Source: CAWKOH01 sp963851245 (GTDB taxonomy: Bacteria; Actinomycetota; Acidimicrobiia; Acidimicrobiales; Palsa-688). From it: 64,000 nt of DNA. Location of the stretch: contig CAWKOH010000007.1 in NCBI GenBank assembly GCA_963851245.1, positions 62,001 through 126,000 of the forward strand, written 5' to 3'. Position numbers and translations under genes: made by a program. Below are positions 27,038-35,886 of the stretch, piece after piece (position 1 is the first letter of the stretch; each line of letters starts with the position of its first letter). The notes under the pieces are model-generated. The model was not told the DNA's origin, searched no databases, and was given only the letters and a program-made list of their open reading frames with translations.

Positions 27038-27286
27038 CCGGCATTTTCCCCAACGCCCTCCCAAGTGAGGGTCAAATGATTGCGCCCTGACCCCGGGCAA
27101 ATCCCCCTAAAGCCCGCATATCCCCGCGAACTTCCCAAAGCTGCGGCAAGCGCGGTTGATATCGTGCCGCGGGGCATTGGGCAGTGAACCGGGCACGGTA
27201 TTTGGTCGCCTTCGTGCACGGGGAGCCAGTGGCGAAACCGTCTGCTCTTGTTTGTCAGTTCGGGCAGGAACACAGGAAGGGACGCG

Positions 27287-29647
27287 ATGAGCCAGAAGGG
27301 GCGTGCCGCCAGCGGGCGGCCGGACATGAGCGCACACCCAAGCGGGGGCCGTCGAGGCTGGGCCTCGACTCTCTGGCGCGTGGCGGCAGCTTCCTGCCTA
27401 GCCAGCATGGCGACGGTCACAGCCGGCTTGTTGGTCGCCGGTCCGGCCGGCGCCACCACCGGGACGGATTCGAGCGCAGTGACCTCCGCGGTCTACGACG
27501 CCGGCACCGCCGGGACCTGGACTGGAGCCGAGGTCACCGGCGACGCGGCCTTCGATACCGCCACTGTGGCGGGCAGCGGCACGACCGCCCCTACCGGCAC
27601 CGTCACCTACCAGTTCTTCAATGGAGGCAACTGCGCCGGAACGGCCACGTCGTCCCAAACGGTCAACCTGAAAGCCGACGGGAGCGTCCCGGCGTCGACA
27701 CCGACTTCGCCGCTCGGCGCGGGCGACTACAGCTACCTGGCCGGCTACTCGGGCGATGACACCTACGCCGCGTCCACCGGCTCGTGTGAGTCGTTCTCCG
27801 TCGCGGCCGCCTATGACTCCATCGACGTGGTCGTCCGGGACGCACAAACCCACAATCCCTGGAGCGGCTTCGAGGCGACCGGTGCGTCGGTCTACGAAAC
27901 GGCTGCCATCAACTCGGTGCCGGGTTTCACCCCAACCGGGACCGTGACCTACAAGCTGATGTCCCTTCCTGATGCCAACACGTGCGAGGGCCCTGTCGTC
28001 AGCACCCAGACCGTTACCATCAACCCGGACGGTTCTGTTCCTGCGTCGTCGATCGCTGGTCCGCTTCAGGCCGGGACTTACGAGTACCAGACCTTCTACT
28101 CCGGCGACAGCAACCACCGCTCGTCGAGCACGAGCGAGTGCGCCGGGCAATTCACCGTCTTGCCGACGCCGCCAACTAACCCCCACACTTCGACCCAGAC
28201 CGTCGTCTACGACGCCTCTACCAAGGCGGCCTGGTCGGGGCAGGAAGTGGCCGGGGCGTCGACCTACGACACCACCACGATCACCACCCGTTCGGGAACG
28301 ACGCCGACAGGCACCGTCACCTACGAGCTGTACTCGGGATCCTGCACGTCGGGTACGCCGTACGGTCAGCCGCAGACCGTGAACTTGAATCCGGATGGGA
28401 CGGTGCCGGACTCGGCGCCGAGCGGCCCGCTCTTGGCCGGACCTTACTGCTACCACGTGTCGTATTCGGGCGACGCCAACAACAAGCCGTCCAGCGATGG
28501 TTGTGGAGAAGCCTTCAGCGTCCTTCCCGCGGTGCCCGAGATAAGCGCGGCGAAGACCTCTGATCCCGCTTCTGGCAGCTACGTTCAGCCCGGCCAGCCC
28601 ATCACCTACACCGTCACCGTTACCAACTCCGGCCTGGCGGCCGACAACTCGGTCACCGTGACCGACACCACCCCGGCCGGTACCACCTACGTCCCGAGCT
28701 CGGCCCAGTGCCCGACTGCTATCACCTGCACTGTCAGCACTGCGCCGGCGAGCGGAGGCGCCACCCAGATCACCTGGGTGCTGTCGATGCCGGCGGCGAC
28801 AGTCGACCAGGGCGCCGTGGTACCCGCCACCGCCGCGGTCACCTTCCAGGTTGCAGTCAACTCCTCCCCCGGGGAGTGCACCGCTATCGACAACCAGGCC
28901 GACGTTGACGGGCAGGGCACCAACCAGGTCACGCTGTCTACGGTTTACCCCTCGCTCCATTTGAGCTTGACGGCCGTACCGCTGCCGATGACCTCGCAGG
29001 GAACCGGCGGACACGTCTCTCCTGGTGAGCTCATCACCTACACCATCCATTGGAGCAACACCGGTGATGCCGATGCCACCGCAGCCACGGTGACCGACAC
29101 CGTCCTGACCGGCGCCACCTATGTCAACGGTTCCGCCAGCGGTGGTGGCACGCTCCATCCCGGGACCCTGACGTGGACGGGCGTCGACATGGCTGCCGGC
29201 ACCACCGGCACTCTCACCTTCCAGGTCACGGTGGACCACGCCGATCAGGACGGATTTCATGTCCTGAACGAGGCCCAGGTTGCCAGCACGCCCGGCAGCC
29301 AGCCCACCGTCACCACGACGCCCGACTGCACGGGGGCCACTCCCGGCTGGTCGGCCGCTTCCAACCAGACGGTTCACGTGGTGGTGGTGAGCAGCACGAC
29401 CACCTCGGTGCCACCGACCACGCCACCGACCAGCACGGATAACGGCACGCCGGTCGTCCCCACCCAGACGACGACGCCGACCACCGCTGCAACCACTGAC
29501 CAGGCCACCACCTCGACCACCGATCCCGTCGGCCTGGCCTTCACCGGTGGCAACACCATCAGAGGCCTCGAAGCCGGTGCCGTGGTGCTCGCCGGCGGGG
29601 CGCTGCTGGTCCTGGCCAGCCGCCGCAGCCGCCGCAAGAGGTCCTGA
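27287..29647 (+). CDS. Sortase-anchored cell-surface protein with three Ig-like repeats and two DUF11 domains
   Basis: 786 residues. ATG at 27287 follows AGGAAGGG. A signal peptide spans about 24-58, cleaved after GPAGA. Three repeats of about 110-120 residues follow, each with a TGTVTY core, a PDGSVP or PDGTVP segment and a YSGD motif. Then come two DUF11-like domains (PGQPITYTVTVTNSG; PGELITYTIHWSNTGDAD), a Thr-rich stalk, LAFTGG, a hydrophobic segment and the tail RRSRRKRS. LAFTG plus helix plus basic tail is a sortase sorting signal. The 249 bases before it (27038-27286) hold several short stems but no riboswitch I can name. Confidence 0.85.
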   Translation: MSQKGRAASGRPDMSAHPSGGRRGWASTLWRVAAASCLASMATVTAGLLVAGPAGATTGTDSSAVTSAVYDAGTAGTWTGAEVTGDAAFDTATVAGSGTTAPTGTVTYQFFNGGNCAGTATSSQTVNLKADGSVPASTPTSPLGAGDYSYLAGYSGDDTYAASTGSCESFSVAAAYDSIDVVVRDAQTHNPWSGFEATGASVYETAAINSVPGFTPTGTVTYKLMSLPDANTCEGPVVSTQTVTINPDGSVPASSIAGPLQAGTYEYQTFYSGDSNHRSSSTSECAGQFTVLPTPPTNPHTSTQTVVYDASTKAAWSGQEVAGASTYDTTTITTRSGTTPTGTVTYELYSGSCTSGTPYGQPQTVNLNPDGTVPDSAPSGPLLAGPYCYHVSYSGDANNKPSSDGCGEAFSVLPAVPEISAAKTSDPASGSYVQPGQPITYTVTVTNSGLAADNSVTVTDTTPAGTTYVPSSAQCPTAITCTVSTAPASGGATQITWVLSMPAATVDQGAVVPATAAVTFQVAVNSSPGECTAIDNQADVDGQGTNQVTLSTVYPSLHLSLTAVPLPMTSQGTGGHVSPGELITYTIHWSNTGDADATAATVTDTVLTGATYVNGSASGGGTLHPGTLTWTGVDMAAGTTGTLTFQVTVDHADQDGFHVLNEAQVASTPGSQPTVTTTPDCTGATPGWSAASNQTVHVVVVSSTTTSVPPTTPPTSTDNGTPVVPTQTTTPTTAATTDQATTSTTDPVGLAFTGGNTIRGLEAGAVVLAGGALLVLASRRSRRKRS

Positions 29648-29683
29648 CCTCATCGGGCCGGCCGGCGTGACACAGTAGGTCAC

Positions 29684-30532
29684 ATGACCGCTGTGGACAC
29701 CGCCGGCCGGCCCGGAGCGTACGCCCGGGCCTGGGCAGACGCGGCAGCGTCTGCTGGGGTAACCGTGCGCACGCTCGACTCGCTCGAAGACCTGAGCCGG
29801 GTCGACGCCCTCTTCGCCTCTATCTGGGGCTCCGCGGGCCAGCAGGTAGCCATGCCGGTCAACCTGCTGCGGGCCCTGACCCACTCGGGAAGCTACGTGG
29901 CCGGGGCCTGGCGGGGTGACCACCTGGTCGGTGCCACCGTGGCCTTCCTGGGGGAACGGGACGGAGTGGCCGAGCTGCATTCTCACGTGGCCGGCGTGAG
30001 CAGGGGGCTGCAGGGAAGCGGGATCGGCTTTGCCCTGAAGCTGCATCAGCGGGCCTGGGCGGCGGCCCGGGGGATCAGGCGGGTGGAGTGGACCTATGAC
30101 CCGCTGGTCCGGCGCAACGGGTGGTTCAATCTGGTGAAGCTGGGCGCCCGGGCCGTGGCCTACTACCCCAACTTCTACGGGATCATGGAAGACGAGTTGA
30201 ACGGCTCGGACGAGACCGACCGTGGCCTGATCTCCTGGGACATCCTTCGCGAGACCACGGTTGCGAGGGAGGATCATCGGCCGGTTCGCCTGTTGTCGGT
30301 CGGGGCGGACGGATCGCCGGTTGTCGAAACGGATGGGCCGGCTCCGCCTCATGGCTCGCTGCTTTGCCAGGTACCGGACGACATCGTGGCTATGCGGCGC
30401 CTCCAGCCGGGATTAGCGGCCCAGTGGAGGCTGGCGCTGCGCGGCACCATGGGGCGAGCCATGGAGGCCGGTTACGTGGCTACCGGCATGACCACGGACG
30501 GCGGTTACCTGCTGGAGTGGAGCGCTCCGTGA
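29684..30532 (+). CDS. GNAT-like acyltransferase family protein (COG3375 type)
   Basis: 282 residues. VTVRTLDSLEDLSRVDALFA, then LVGATVAFLGERDGVAELHS and HVAGVSRGLQGSGIGFALKL, an acetyl-CoA-binding-like loop, and RRVEWTYDPLVRRNGWFNLV. This family is regularly found next to a MenC/NSAR enolase-superfamily gene, as here: the next start overlaps its stop. Role unknown; it may act on the same N-acyl amino acid. Confidence 0.8.
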   Translation: MTAVDTAGRPGAYARAWADAAASAGVTVRTLDSLEDLSRVDALFASIWGSAGQQVAMPVNLLRALTHSGSYVAGAWRGDHLVGATVAFLGERDGVAELHSHVAGVSRGLQGSGIGFALKLHQRAWAAARGIRRVEWTYDPLVRRNGWFNLVKLGARAVAYYPNFYGIMEDELNGSDETDRGLISWDILRETTVAREDHRPVRLLSVGADGSPVVETDGPAPPHGSLLCQVPDDIVAMRRLQPGLAAQWRLALRGTMGRAMEAGYVATGMTTDGGYLLEWSAP

Positions 30533-31648
30533 AGATCGAGACGGTGGAGTTGCGGAGGATTCAGTTACCGCTAGTGGTTCCCTTTCGGACCTCCTTCGGC
30601 ACCGAGACGGCACGCGACATACTCCTGGTCCGAGTCAGAGGTACCGGTCCCGATGGCTGGGGTGAGTGCGTCGCCATGACCGAGCCGCTCTATTCGTCGG
30701 AGTACGTGGAGGGTGCCCACGCCGTCACCAGGGATCACCTCCTTCCCCGGCTCCGGTCCCTTGGCGCCAGCCCACAGGCGGAGGGAGGTGGGGCCGGCCC
30801 TGCGCGCCGTGAAGGGTCATCCCATGGCCAAGGCCGCGGTCGAGATGGCGGTGCTGGATGCCGAGCTCTCTAGCGGGGCCGGTCGCTGGCCGCCCACCTG
30901 GGCGCGGTCCACACTGTCCGTGCCCTCCGGGGTGTCGGTCGGAATCATGGCTTCGATACCTGAGCTGCTCGATGCGGTCGGGTGCTACCTGGAGCAGGGT
31001 TACGTGCGCATCAAGCTCAAGATCGAGCCGGGATGGGACTTCGAGCCGGTGCGCGCGGTACGTGAGCGCTTCGGAGACGAGATCGCTCTGCAGGTTGACG
31101 CCAACACCGCGTATTCACTCTCCGACGCGCGCCGCTCTGGCCCGGCTGGATCCGTTCGGGCTGCTGCTGATCGAACAGCCCCTGGCCGAGGACGACATTG
31201 CCGGCCACGCCGCCCTGGCCGGCCGGATCCGCACTCCGGTCTGCCTCGACGAATCCATCACCTCCGCTTCGGCCGCGGCCGATGCCATCCACCGGGGTGC
31301 CTGTTCCATCGTCAACATCAAAGCCGGCGCGGGTAGGGGGGTATCTCGAGGCCAAGCGGGTACACGACGTGTGCGCCGGTCTCGGTGTCCCTGTCTGGTG
31401 CGGCGGCATGCTCGAGACCGGCCTCGGTCGGGCCGCCAACCTGGCCCTGGCTGCTCTCCCCGAACTTCACCTTGCCCGGCGACACGTCCGCTTCAGACAG
31501 GTACTGGCACCAGGACCTGACTGCGCCGTTCGTGCTCGAGGACGGCTATATCAGGGTTCCTACCGGCCCGGGACTGGGCGTCCGGCCTGACCCCGGCCGT
31601 TTGGCGGAGGTGACGGTGTCGGTCGAGGAGATCCCCTGGAAGGATTAG
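30529..31648 (+). pseudogene. menC: MenC / N-succinylamino-acid racemase family enzyme broken by four +1 frame shifts
   Basis: Enolase-superfamily o-succinylbenzoate synthase or N-succinylamino acid racemase. GTG at 30529 gives MKIETVELRRIQLPLVVPFR then WGECVAMTEPLYSSEYVEGA. Breaks fall near 30783 (GAGGGAGG), 31127, 31330 and 31458 (CTCCCCG). Between them the family reads on: EVGPALRAVKGHPMAKAAVE, YVRIKLKIEPGWD (KxK acid/base), ALQVDANTAYSL (metal Asp), LLIEQPLAEDD (Glu), VCLDESITS (Asp), IVNIKAG (Lys) and WCGGMLETGLGR. All catalytic residues survive, so four sequencing over-calls are more likely than decay. Confidence 0.75.
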
Positions 31649-31728
31649 GAGCGGGCTGCGGATCCGGTAGCGATGGCGTTGCCCTCCGGGCTTGTTACCA
31701 GCCCGGGTAACTGGCCTAGCCTCGCGTC

Positions 31729-32505
31729 ATGGACATAAGTGGATCATCGGCAATAGTCACCGGAGGCGCTTCCGGCCTCGGTGAGGCGACGGTGCGCCTG
31801 CTCACCCAGCGGGGCGCTCGGGTTGTGGTGCTGGACATGAACGACGACAAGGGCGAGGTCCTGGCCAAGGAAGTTGGTGGGGTATTCGTGCACGCGGACG
31901 TCACTAACTCCGACGACGTCATCGCCGCCGTCGAAGCGGCCAAGGAGCTGGGCCCGCTCCGGTCACTCGTCAACTGCGCCGGCATCGGGGCCGCTAGCCG
32001 CACCATCGGCAAGGACGGCACTTACGAGTCGGCCTTCAACCTCGACTACTTCACCAAGGTGGTAGCGATCAATCTGATCGGAACCTTCAACTGCATCCGC
32101 CTGGCCGCTACCGCCATGAGCCTTACCGAGCCGATGGCTGACAACGAACGGGGTGCCATCGTGAACACGGCGTCGCTTGCCGCCTTCGACGGGCAGATCG
32201 GTCAGGCTGCCTACTCCGCTTCCAAGGGTGGTGTGGTCGGCATGACCCTGCCGATCGCCCGCGACCTGGCTGTTGTCGGGATCCGGGTGAACACGATTGC
32301 GCCCGGCCTCATCGACACGCCTATCTACGGAACCGGCGAGCGCTCGGAGGCGTTCAAGGCCGGCCTCAAGAAGGACGTCGTATTTCCTGACCGGCTGGGC
32401 ACGGCCGACGAGTTCGCCAGCCTGACCCTCGAGCTGTTGACGAACAGCTACATGAACGGCGAGACCATCCGCATCGACGGCGCGGCGCGCCTCCAGCCCA
32501 AGTAG
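31729..32505 (+). CDS. SDR dehydrogenase, 3-hydroxyacyl-CoA dehydrogenase type 2-like
   Basis: 258 residues. TGGASGLGEATVRLL (NAD-binding TGxxxGxG), VLDMNDD with the Asp that favours NAD, NCAGIGAAS, then catalytic Ser in VNTASLAAFDG and YSASKGG (Tyr/Lys). The insertion ESAFNLDYFTKVVAINLIGT and ending ETIRIDGAARLQPK resemble HSD17B10-type enzymes of beta-oxidation. Five bases upstream of the enoyl-CoA hydratase gene. Confidence 0.9.
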   Translation: MDISGSSAIVTGGASGLGEATVRLLTQRGARVVVLDMNDDKGEVLAKEVGGVFVHADVTNSDDVIAAVEAAKELGPLRSLVNCAGIGAASRTIGKDGTYESAFNLDYFTKVVAINLIGTFNCIRLAATAMSLTEPMADNERGAIVNTASLAAFDGQIGQAAYSASKGGVVGMTLPIARDLAVVGIRVNTIAPGLIDTPIYGTGERSEAFKAGLKKDVVFPDRLGTADEFASLTLELLTNSYMNGETIRIDGAARLQPK

Positions 32506-32510
32506 GGCAA

Positions 32511-33279
32511 ATGGCGACGATCGAATACACCACCGAAGGCCACGTGGCCACCATCACCATCAACCGACCAGAAGCGCGCAACGCCGTGAACGGCGAAGTG
32601 GCCAGCGGTATAGAGGAGGCCATCGACCGGCTCGAGGCGTGACGACGCCCTCTGGATCGGGATCCTCACCGGGGTGCCACCCGTGTTCTCGGCCGGTGCC
32701 GACCTGAAGGAGATCAATGCCGGCCAGGCCGCGGATCTGAACACCAAGCGAGGAGGTTTCGGCGGCATCACCGCCCGCGACCGGACCAAGCCCATCATCG
32801 CCGCCGTGGACGGACCGGCCTTGGCCGGCGGGACCGAGATCGCGCTGGCCTGCGATCTGATCGTGGCGTCGACAACCGCCACCTTCGGCATCCCCGAGGT
32901 CAAGCGCTGCCTGGTCGCGGCCGGCGGGGGGCTGTTCCGGTTGCCGCGCAAGATCCCGTTCAACATCGCCATGGAGCTGGCGCTCACCGGTGACCCCATC
33001 GACGCCAGCCGGGCCTACCATTTCGGGTTGGTCAACCAGCTCGTCGAGTCCGGTCAAGCGCTCGACGCCGCCCGGGAGCTGGCCCGCCGTATCGAAGCCA
33101 ACGCGCCCGTCGCGGTGCGGGAGTCGCGGCGGGTGATCCTGGCTTCCATGACCGAGGACGAGGCGACCGGGTGGCGCCTGTCGAACGAGGGGTTCGCCAA
33201 GGCCATGCGCAGCGCCGACAACAAGGAAGGGCTGATGGCGTTCATCGAGAAGCGGCCTCCGGTCTGGACCGGCAAATAG
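32511..33279 (+). CDS. Enoyl-CoA hydratase/isomerase, one frame break near 32640
   Basis: Hydrates 2-enoyl-CoA. ATG at 32511 gives the family start EYTTEGHVATITINRPEARN, stopping at 32642 after DRLEA. One base later the frame reads DDALWIGILTG, then PVFSAGADLKEI (oxyanion hole), PALAGGTEIALACDLIV and FGIPEVKRCLVAAGGG. The crotonase Glu in GIPEVK is present; the second acid position is Gly (AAGGG), common in crotonases of other activity. Joined about 255 residues. Confidence 0.85.
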
Positions 33280-33301
33280 GCCGGCGGTGGAGGGTCCCGA
33301 C

Positions 33302-33973
33302 GTGACCGAAGTCGACTTCCACTTCGATGTGATGTGCCCGTGGGCCTACCAGACCAGCAAATGGATCCGGGAGGTCACGTGGCAGCGGGACGTGACTGTC
33401 CGGTGGCGTTTCTTTTCCCTCGAGGAGATCAATCGGGAAGAAGGAAAGAAGCACCCATGGGAACGGCCGTGGTCGTACGGGTGGTCCATGCTTCGCGTCG
33501 CCGCGCTTATGCGGCGCGGGCCAGATGGCAACGAGACTGTCGACCGTTTCTACGCCGCCGCCGGCCGGAGCCTCCACGAGGACGGCGTCAAGGTTCACAC
33601 TCCCGAGGGTGTGTCCGGAGTGCTGGCCGAGATCGGTCTCGATCCAGGCCTGCTGGAGGCGGCCATGGCGGACCAGACAACCCACGATGACGTGCGGGCT
33701 GATCACGATCGGCTCGTCGCCCTCGGCGGTTTCGGCGTCCCGACGCTGGTCCTCGACGGAGCCACCCCGTTGTTCGGCCCGGTTGTGACTCCGGCCCCGA
33801 CCGGCCCCGCCGCCGGGCGGCTGTGGGACGCGGTGGCGGCCTGGTCGGAGTTCCCGAATCTCTACGAGTTGCGCCGGCCCAAGACTCAGGCCGACTGGGT
33901 CCACATCGCCGGCAGCTTCGCGCCGTATTTCAACGCCAGAGACTGGCGAACCATCGAAAGGCCGGTGAGCTGA
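33302..33973 (+). CDS. DsbA-family (FrnE/HCCA isomerase-like) oxidoreductase
   Basis: 223 residues. GTG at 33302 is chosen over 33287 because GGAGGG precedes it. FHFDVMCPWAYQTSKWIREV has the DsbA-fold active site, with a single Cys (CPWA) instead of CxxC, typical of mycothiol/glutathione-linked members. cis-Pro loop in GGFGVPTLVLDG. The C-terminus PNLYELRRPKTQADWVHIAG is unlike E. coli DsbA. Likely a nitroreductase or isomerase using a low-molecular-weight thiol; inference only. Confidence 0.8.
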   Translation: MTEVDFHFDVMCPWAYQTSKWIREVTWQRDVTVRWRFFSLEEINREEGKKHPWERPWSYGWSMLRVAALMRRGPDGNETVDRFYAAAGRSLHEDGVKVHTPEGVSGVLAEIGLDPGLLEAAMADQTTHDDVRADHDRLVALGGFGVPTLVLDGATPLFGPVVTPAPTGPAAGRLWDAVAAWSEFPNLYELRRPKTQADWVHIAGSFAPYFNARDWRTIERPVS

Positions 33974-33974
33974 C

Positions 33975-34826
33975 ATGAGCACGAACCCCCCGGGCATCGC
34001 GGCAGACAGCTCGGCGTCGGCCCTCAAGGGCCAGCTGGACGAGGTGTGGGCTTCGCTGGCCACGCTCGGGGCCGGTCTCAGCGATGCCGAATGGGACGCA
34101 CCGACTTCGTGCCCCGGCTGGCCGGTGTCGGCCCAGTACGCCCACGTCATCGGCACGGAGTCGATGCTGTTGGGCCGGCCGGGTCCTGAAGTCGCTCCCG
34201 TCCGACCCGATCACGTGCGCAACGACATCGGCGGCTTCAACGAAGCGTGGGTCCTTGCGATGGCCGCCGAGTCCCGGCAGTCAGTACTGGCCCGTTTCGC
34301 GGAAGTCACCTCGGCACGGAGAGAGGCATTGGCCGCCATGGGCGAGGACGAGTTCGCGGCCGACTCGTGGACCCCGATCGGGCCGGCCGACTACCGGCGC
34401 TTCATGCAGATAAGGGTGTTCGACTGCTGGGTTCACGAGCAGGACGTCCGCGACGCGATCGACCGTCCCGGTCATGACGATGGTCCGGTGGCCGAGCAGT
34501 CCGTCGACGAGGTCATCCGGGCGATCGGGTACATCATCGGCAAGAAGGCCGGGGCGGCTCCCGGATCGTCGGTCCGCATAGCGCTCACCGGTCCGGTCGA
34601 GCGCCGTATCGACGTCGCAGTCGTGGACGGCCGGGCCCGGGCCGTGGGGGAGATCGACGGATCTCCTACCGCCACGCTGGCGCTCTCGTCGACGGCGTTC
34701 ACCAGGCTCGCTTGCGGCCGAATCGACGCGCCCTCTGTGCGGGACGGAGCTTTCGGTGGAGTCACACTCGGCGGCGACACCAACTTCGCGGCGCGCATCG
34801 TCGACAGCCTGCCCTTCACTATCTGA
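33975..34826 (+). CDS. Maleylpyruvate isomerase-like DinB-fold protein (mycothiol-dependent type)
   Basis: 283 residues. LKGQLDEVWASLATLGAGLS, EWDAPTSCPGWPVSAQYAHV (first metal His) and IRVFDCWVHEQDVRDAIDRP (second His with Glu/Asp), the TIGR03083 pattern. A C-terminal SCP2-like segment ends in LSSTAFTRLACGR. Directly after the DsbA-like gene with one spare base, so probably co-transcribed. Its end overlaps the convergent phosphatase by 8 nt. Confidence 0.85.
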   Translation: MSTNPPGIAADSSASALKGQLDEVWASLATLGAGLSDAEWDAPTSCPGWPVSAQYAHVIGTESMLLGRPGPEVAPVRPDHVRNDIGGFNEAWVLAMAAESRQSVLARFAEVTSARREALAAMGEDEFAADSWTPIGPADYRRFMQIRVFDCWVHEQDVRDAIDRPGHDDGPVAEQSVDEVIRAIGYIIGKKAGAAPGSSVRIALTGPVERRIDVAVVDGRARAVGEIDGSPTATLALSSTAFTRLACGRIDAPSVRDGAFGGVTLGGDTNFAARIVDSLPFTI

Positions 34827-35808
34827 GCAGGAGTTGGCGCAGCCTTTCGGGTACGGATGCATCGACTTGGGCCGGGCCCGTCAGATAGCTCTCGACGCCT
34901 CCGTAACGATCGCGTAGCTCGGCCAAGGCCGACTGCATGGCCCACCGGGGAGTGCGAAGGATCCCTGCCACCACCTCGGCCGGGACGGAGTAGTCGTTCT
35001 CCAGCCGGGCCTTGGTGGCGGCGATCCGTTCTGTTTTGCGATATAGCGACGTGAGCTCGTAGTCATCGAGGATCTCGTTCTCGTCGACCCCGAGCACGGA
35101 AAGCAAGAGAGCGGCGACCATGCCGGTCCGATCCTTGCCCGCGGCGCAGTGGAACACCGCGGGCAAGCGGGAGCTGTCGGCCAGACCGGACAGAATGCGA
35201 CCGAAGCCGACCGCGGACCGCTCGAGCATGTGCTTGTAGATGACAGCAAGGAAGCTTTCGCCGTCGGCTTGCAATGCTTCGAGGGACGGGGGAGCGGAGT
35301 CCTCGCTGATGAGCGCCACCAGCTCCACCAGGTCAGCGCCGTCGGGAAGTCGGTTGGGCATCGTCTCCCGCTCGCGGTCCGAGCGGAGGTCATACACGGC
35401 GCGGACGCCGAGAGCGGCGAAGACTTCGAGGTCGGCGTCCTGGAGCGACAGCGTGTCAGACCGGAATACCATCCCCCAGCGGATGCGAGCCTCGCCCGCG
35501 CCCCGATAGCCGCCGAGGTCTCTGAAGTTGCAGGGACCGAGCAGCCCGAGGTTGCGCTCCCCGGCGATGACGCTGACGCCGCCGCCTGCAGGCCCTACTG
35601 ATACGTAGTTCAATCCGGGGGGAACGTCGTCAATGACTACGGTCCCGGCTTCCGCCCTGACGGTCACGGCGTGGCGTAGGTCGCCGGCATCAGGCGCACT
35701 TATCCAGGCGATGTCCACCTGGTCACAGGCGCCTGTAACTGTCCACCGGATGACGGCGTGCCGGCGGTCGTTCCGCTCGAAAGTGACGCTGGTGACGGCT
35801 CCGCTCAT
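34819..35808 (-). CDS. Protein-tyrosine/serine phosphatase (TpbA/PtpB type)
   Basis: 329 residues. An N-terminal beta domain of about 85 residues, then NFRDLGGYRGAGEARIRWGM, FRSDTLSLQDADLEVFAALG, VRAVYDLRSDRERETMPNRL and the P-loop VFHCAAGKDRTGMVAALLLS (HCxxGKDR). The layout matches mycobacterial PtpB-like phosphatases plus an extra N-terminal domain. Convergent with the DinB-fold gene. Confidence 0.9.
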   Translation of the reverse strand: MSGAVTSVTFERNDRRHAVIRWTVTGACDQVDIAWISAPDAGDLRHAVTVRAEAGTVVIDDVPPGLNYVSVGPAGGGVSVIAGERNLGLLGPCNFRDLGGYRGAGEARIRWGMVFRSDTLSLQDADLEVFAALGVRAVYDLRSDRERETMPNRLPDGADLVELVALISEDSAPPSLEALQADGESFLAVIYKHMLERSAVGFGRILSGLADSSRLPAVFHCAAGKDRTGMVAALLLSVLGVDENEILDDYELTSLYRKTERIAATKARLENDYSVPAEVVAGILRTPRWAMQSALAELRDRYGGVESYLTGPAQVDASVPERLRQLLLR

Positions 35809-35886
35809 TCACCGGATCTTAACGACACCGCGGAGAGCGACGGTCAGCCGGGCACCGGCGTTTACACGGGCATACCCTTGGCCCCG

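Noticed and set aside
27038..27286. Possible c-di-GMP or c-di-AMP riboswitch before the surface-protein gene
   Set aside because: A GGGCAAATCC-like piece and several stems are present, but the rest of neither consensus could be found.
27398..30352. Long open minus-strand frame of 984 codons opposite the surface protein
   Set aside because: Composition is Arg/Gly/Val-rich without domains; it is the shadow of the plus-strand gene in GC-rich DNA.
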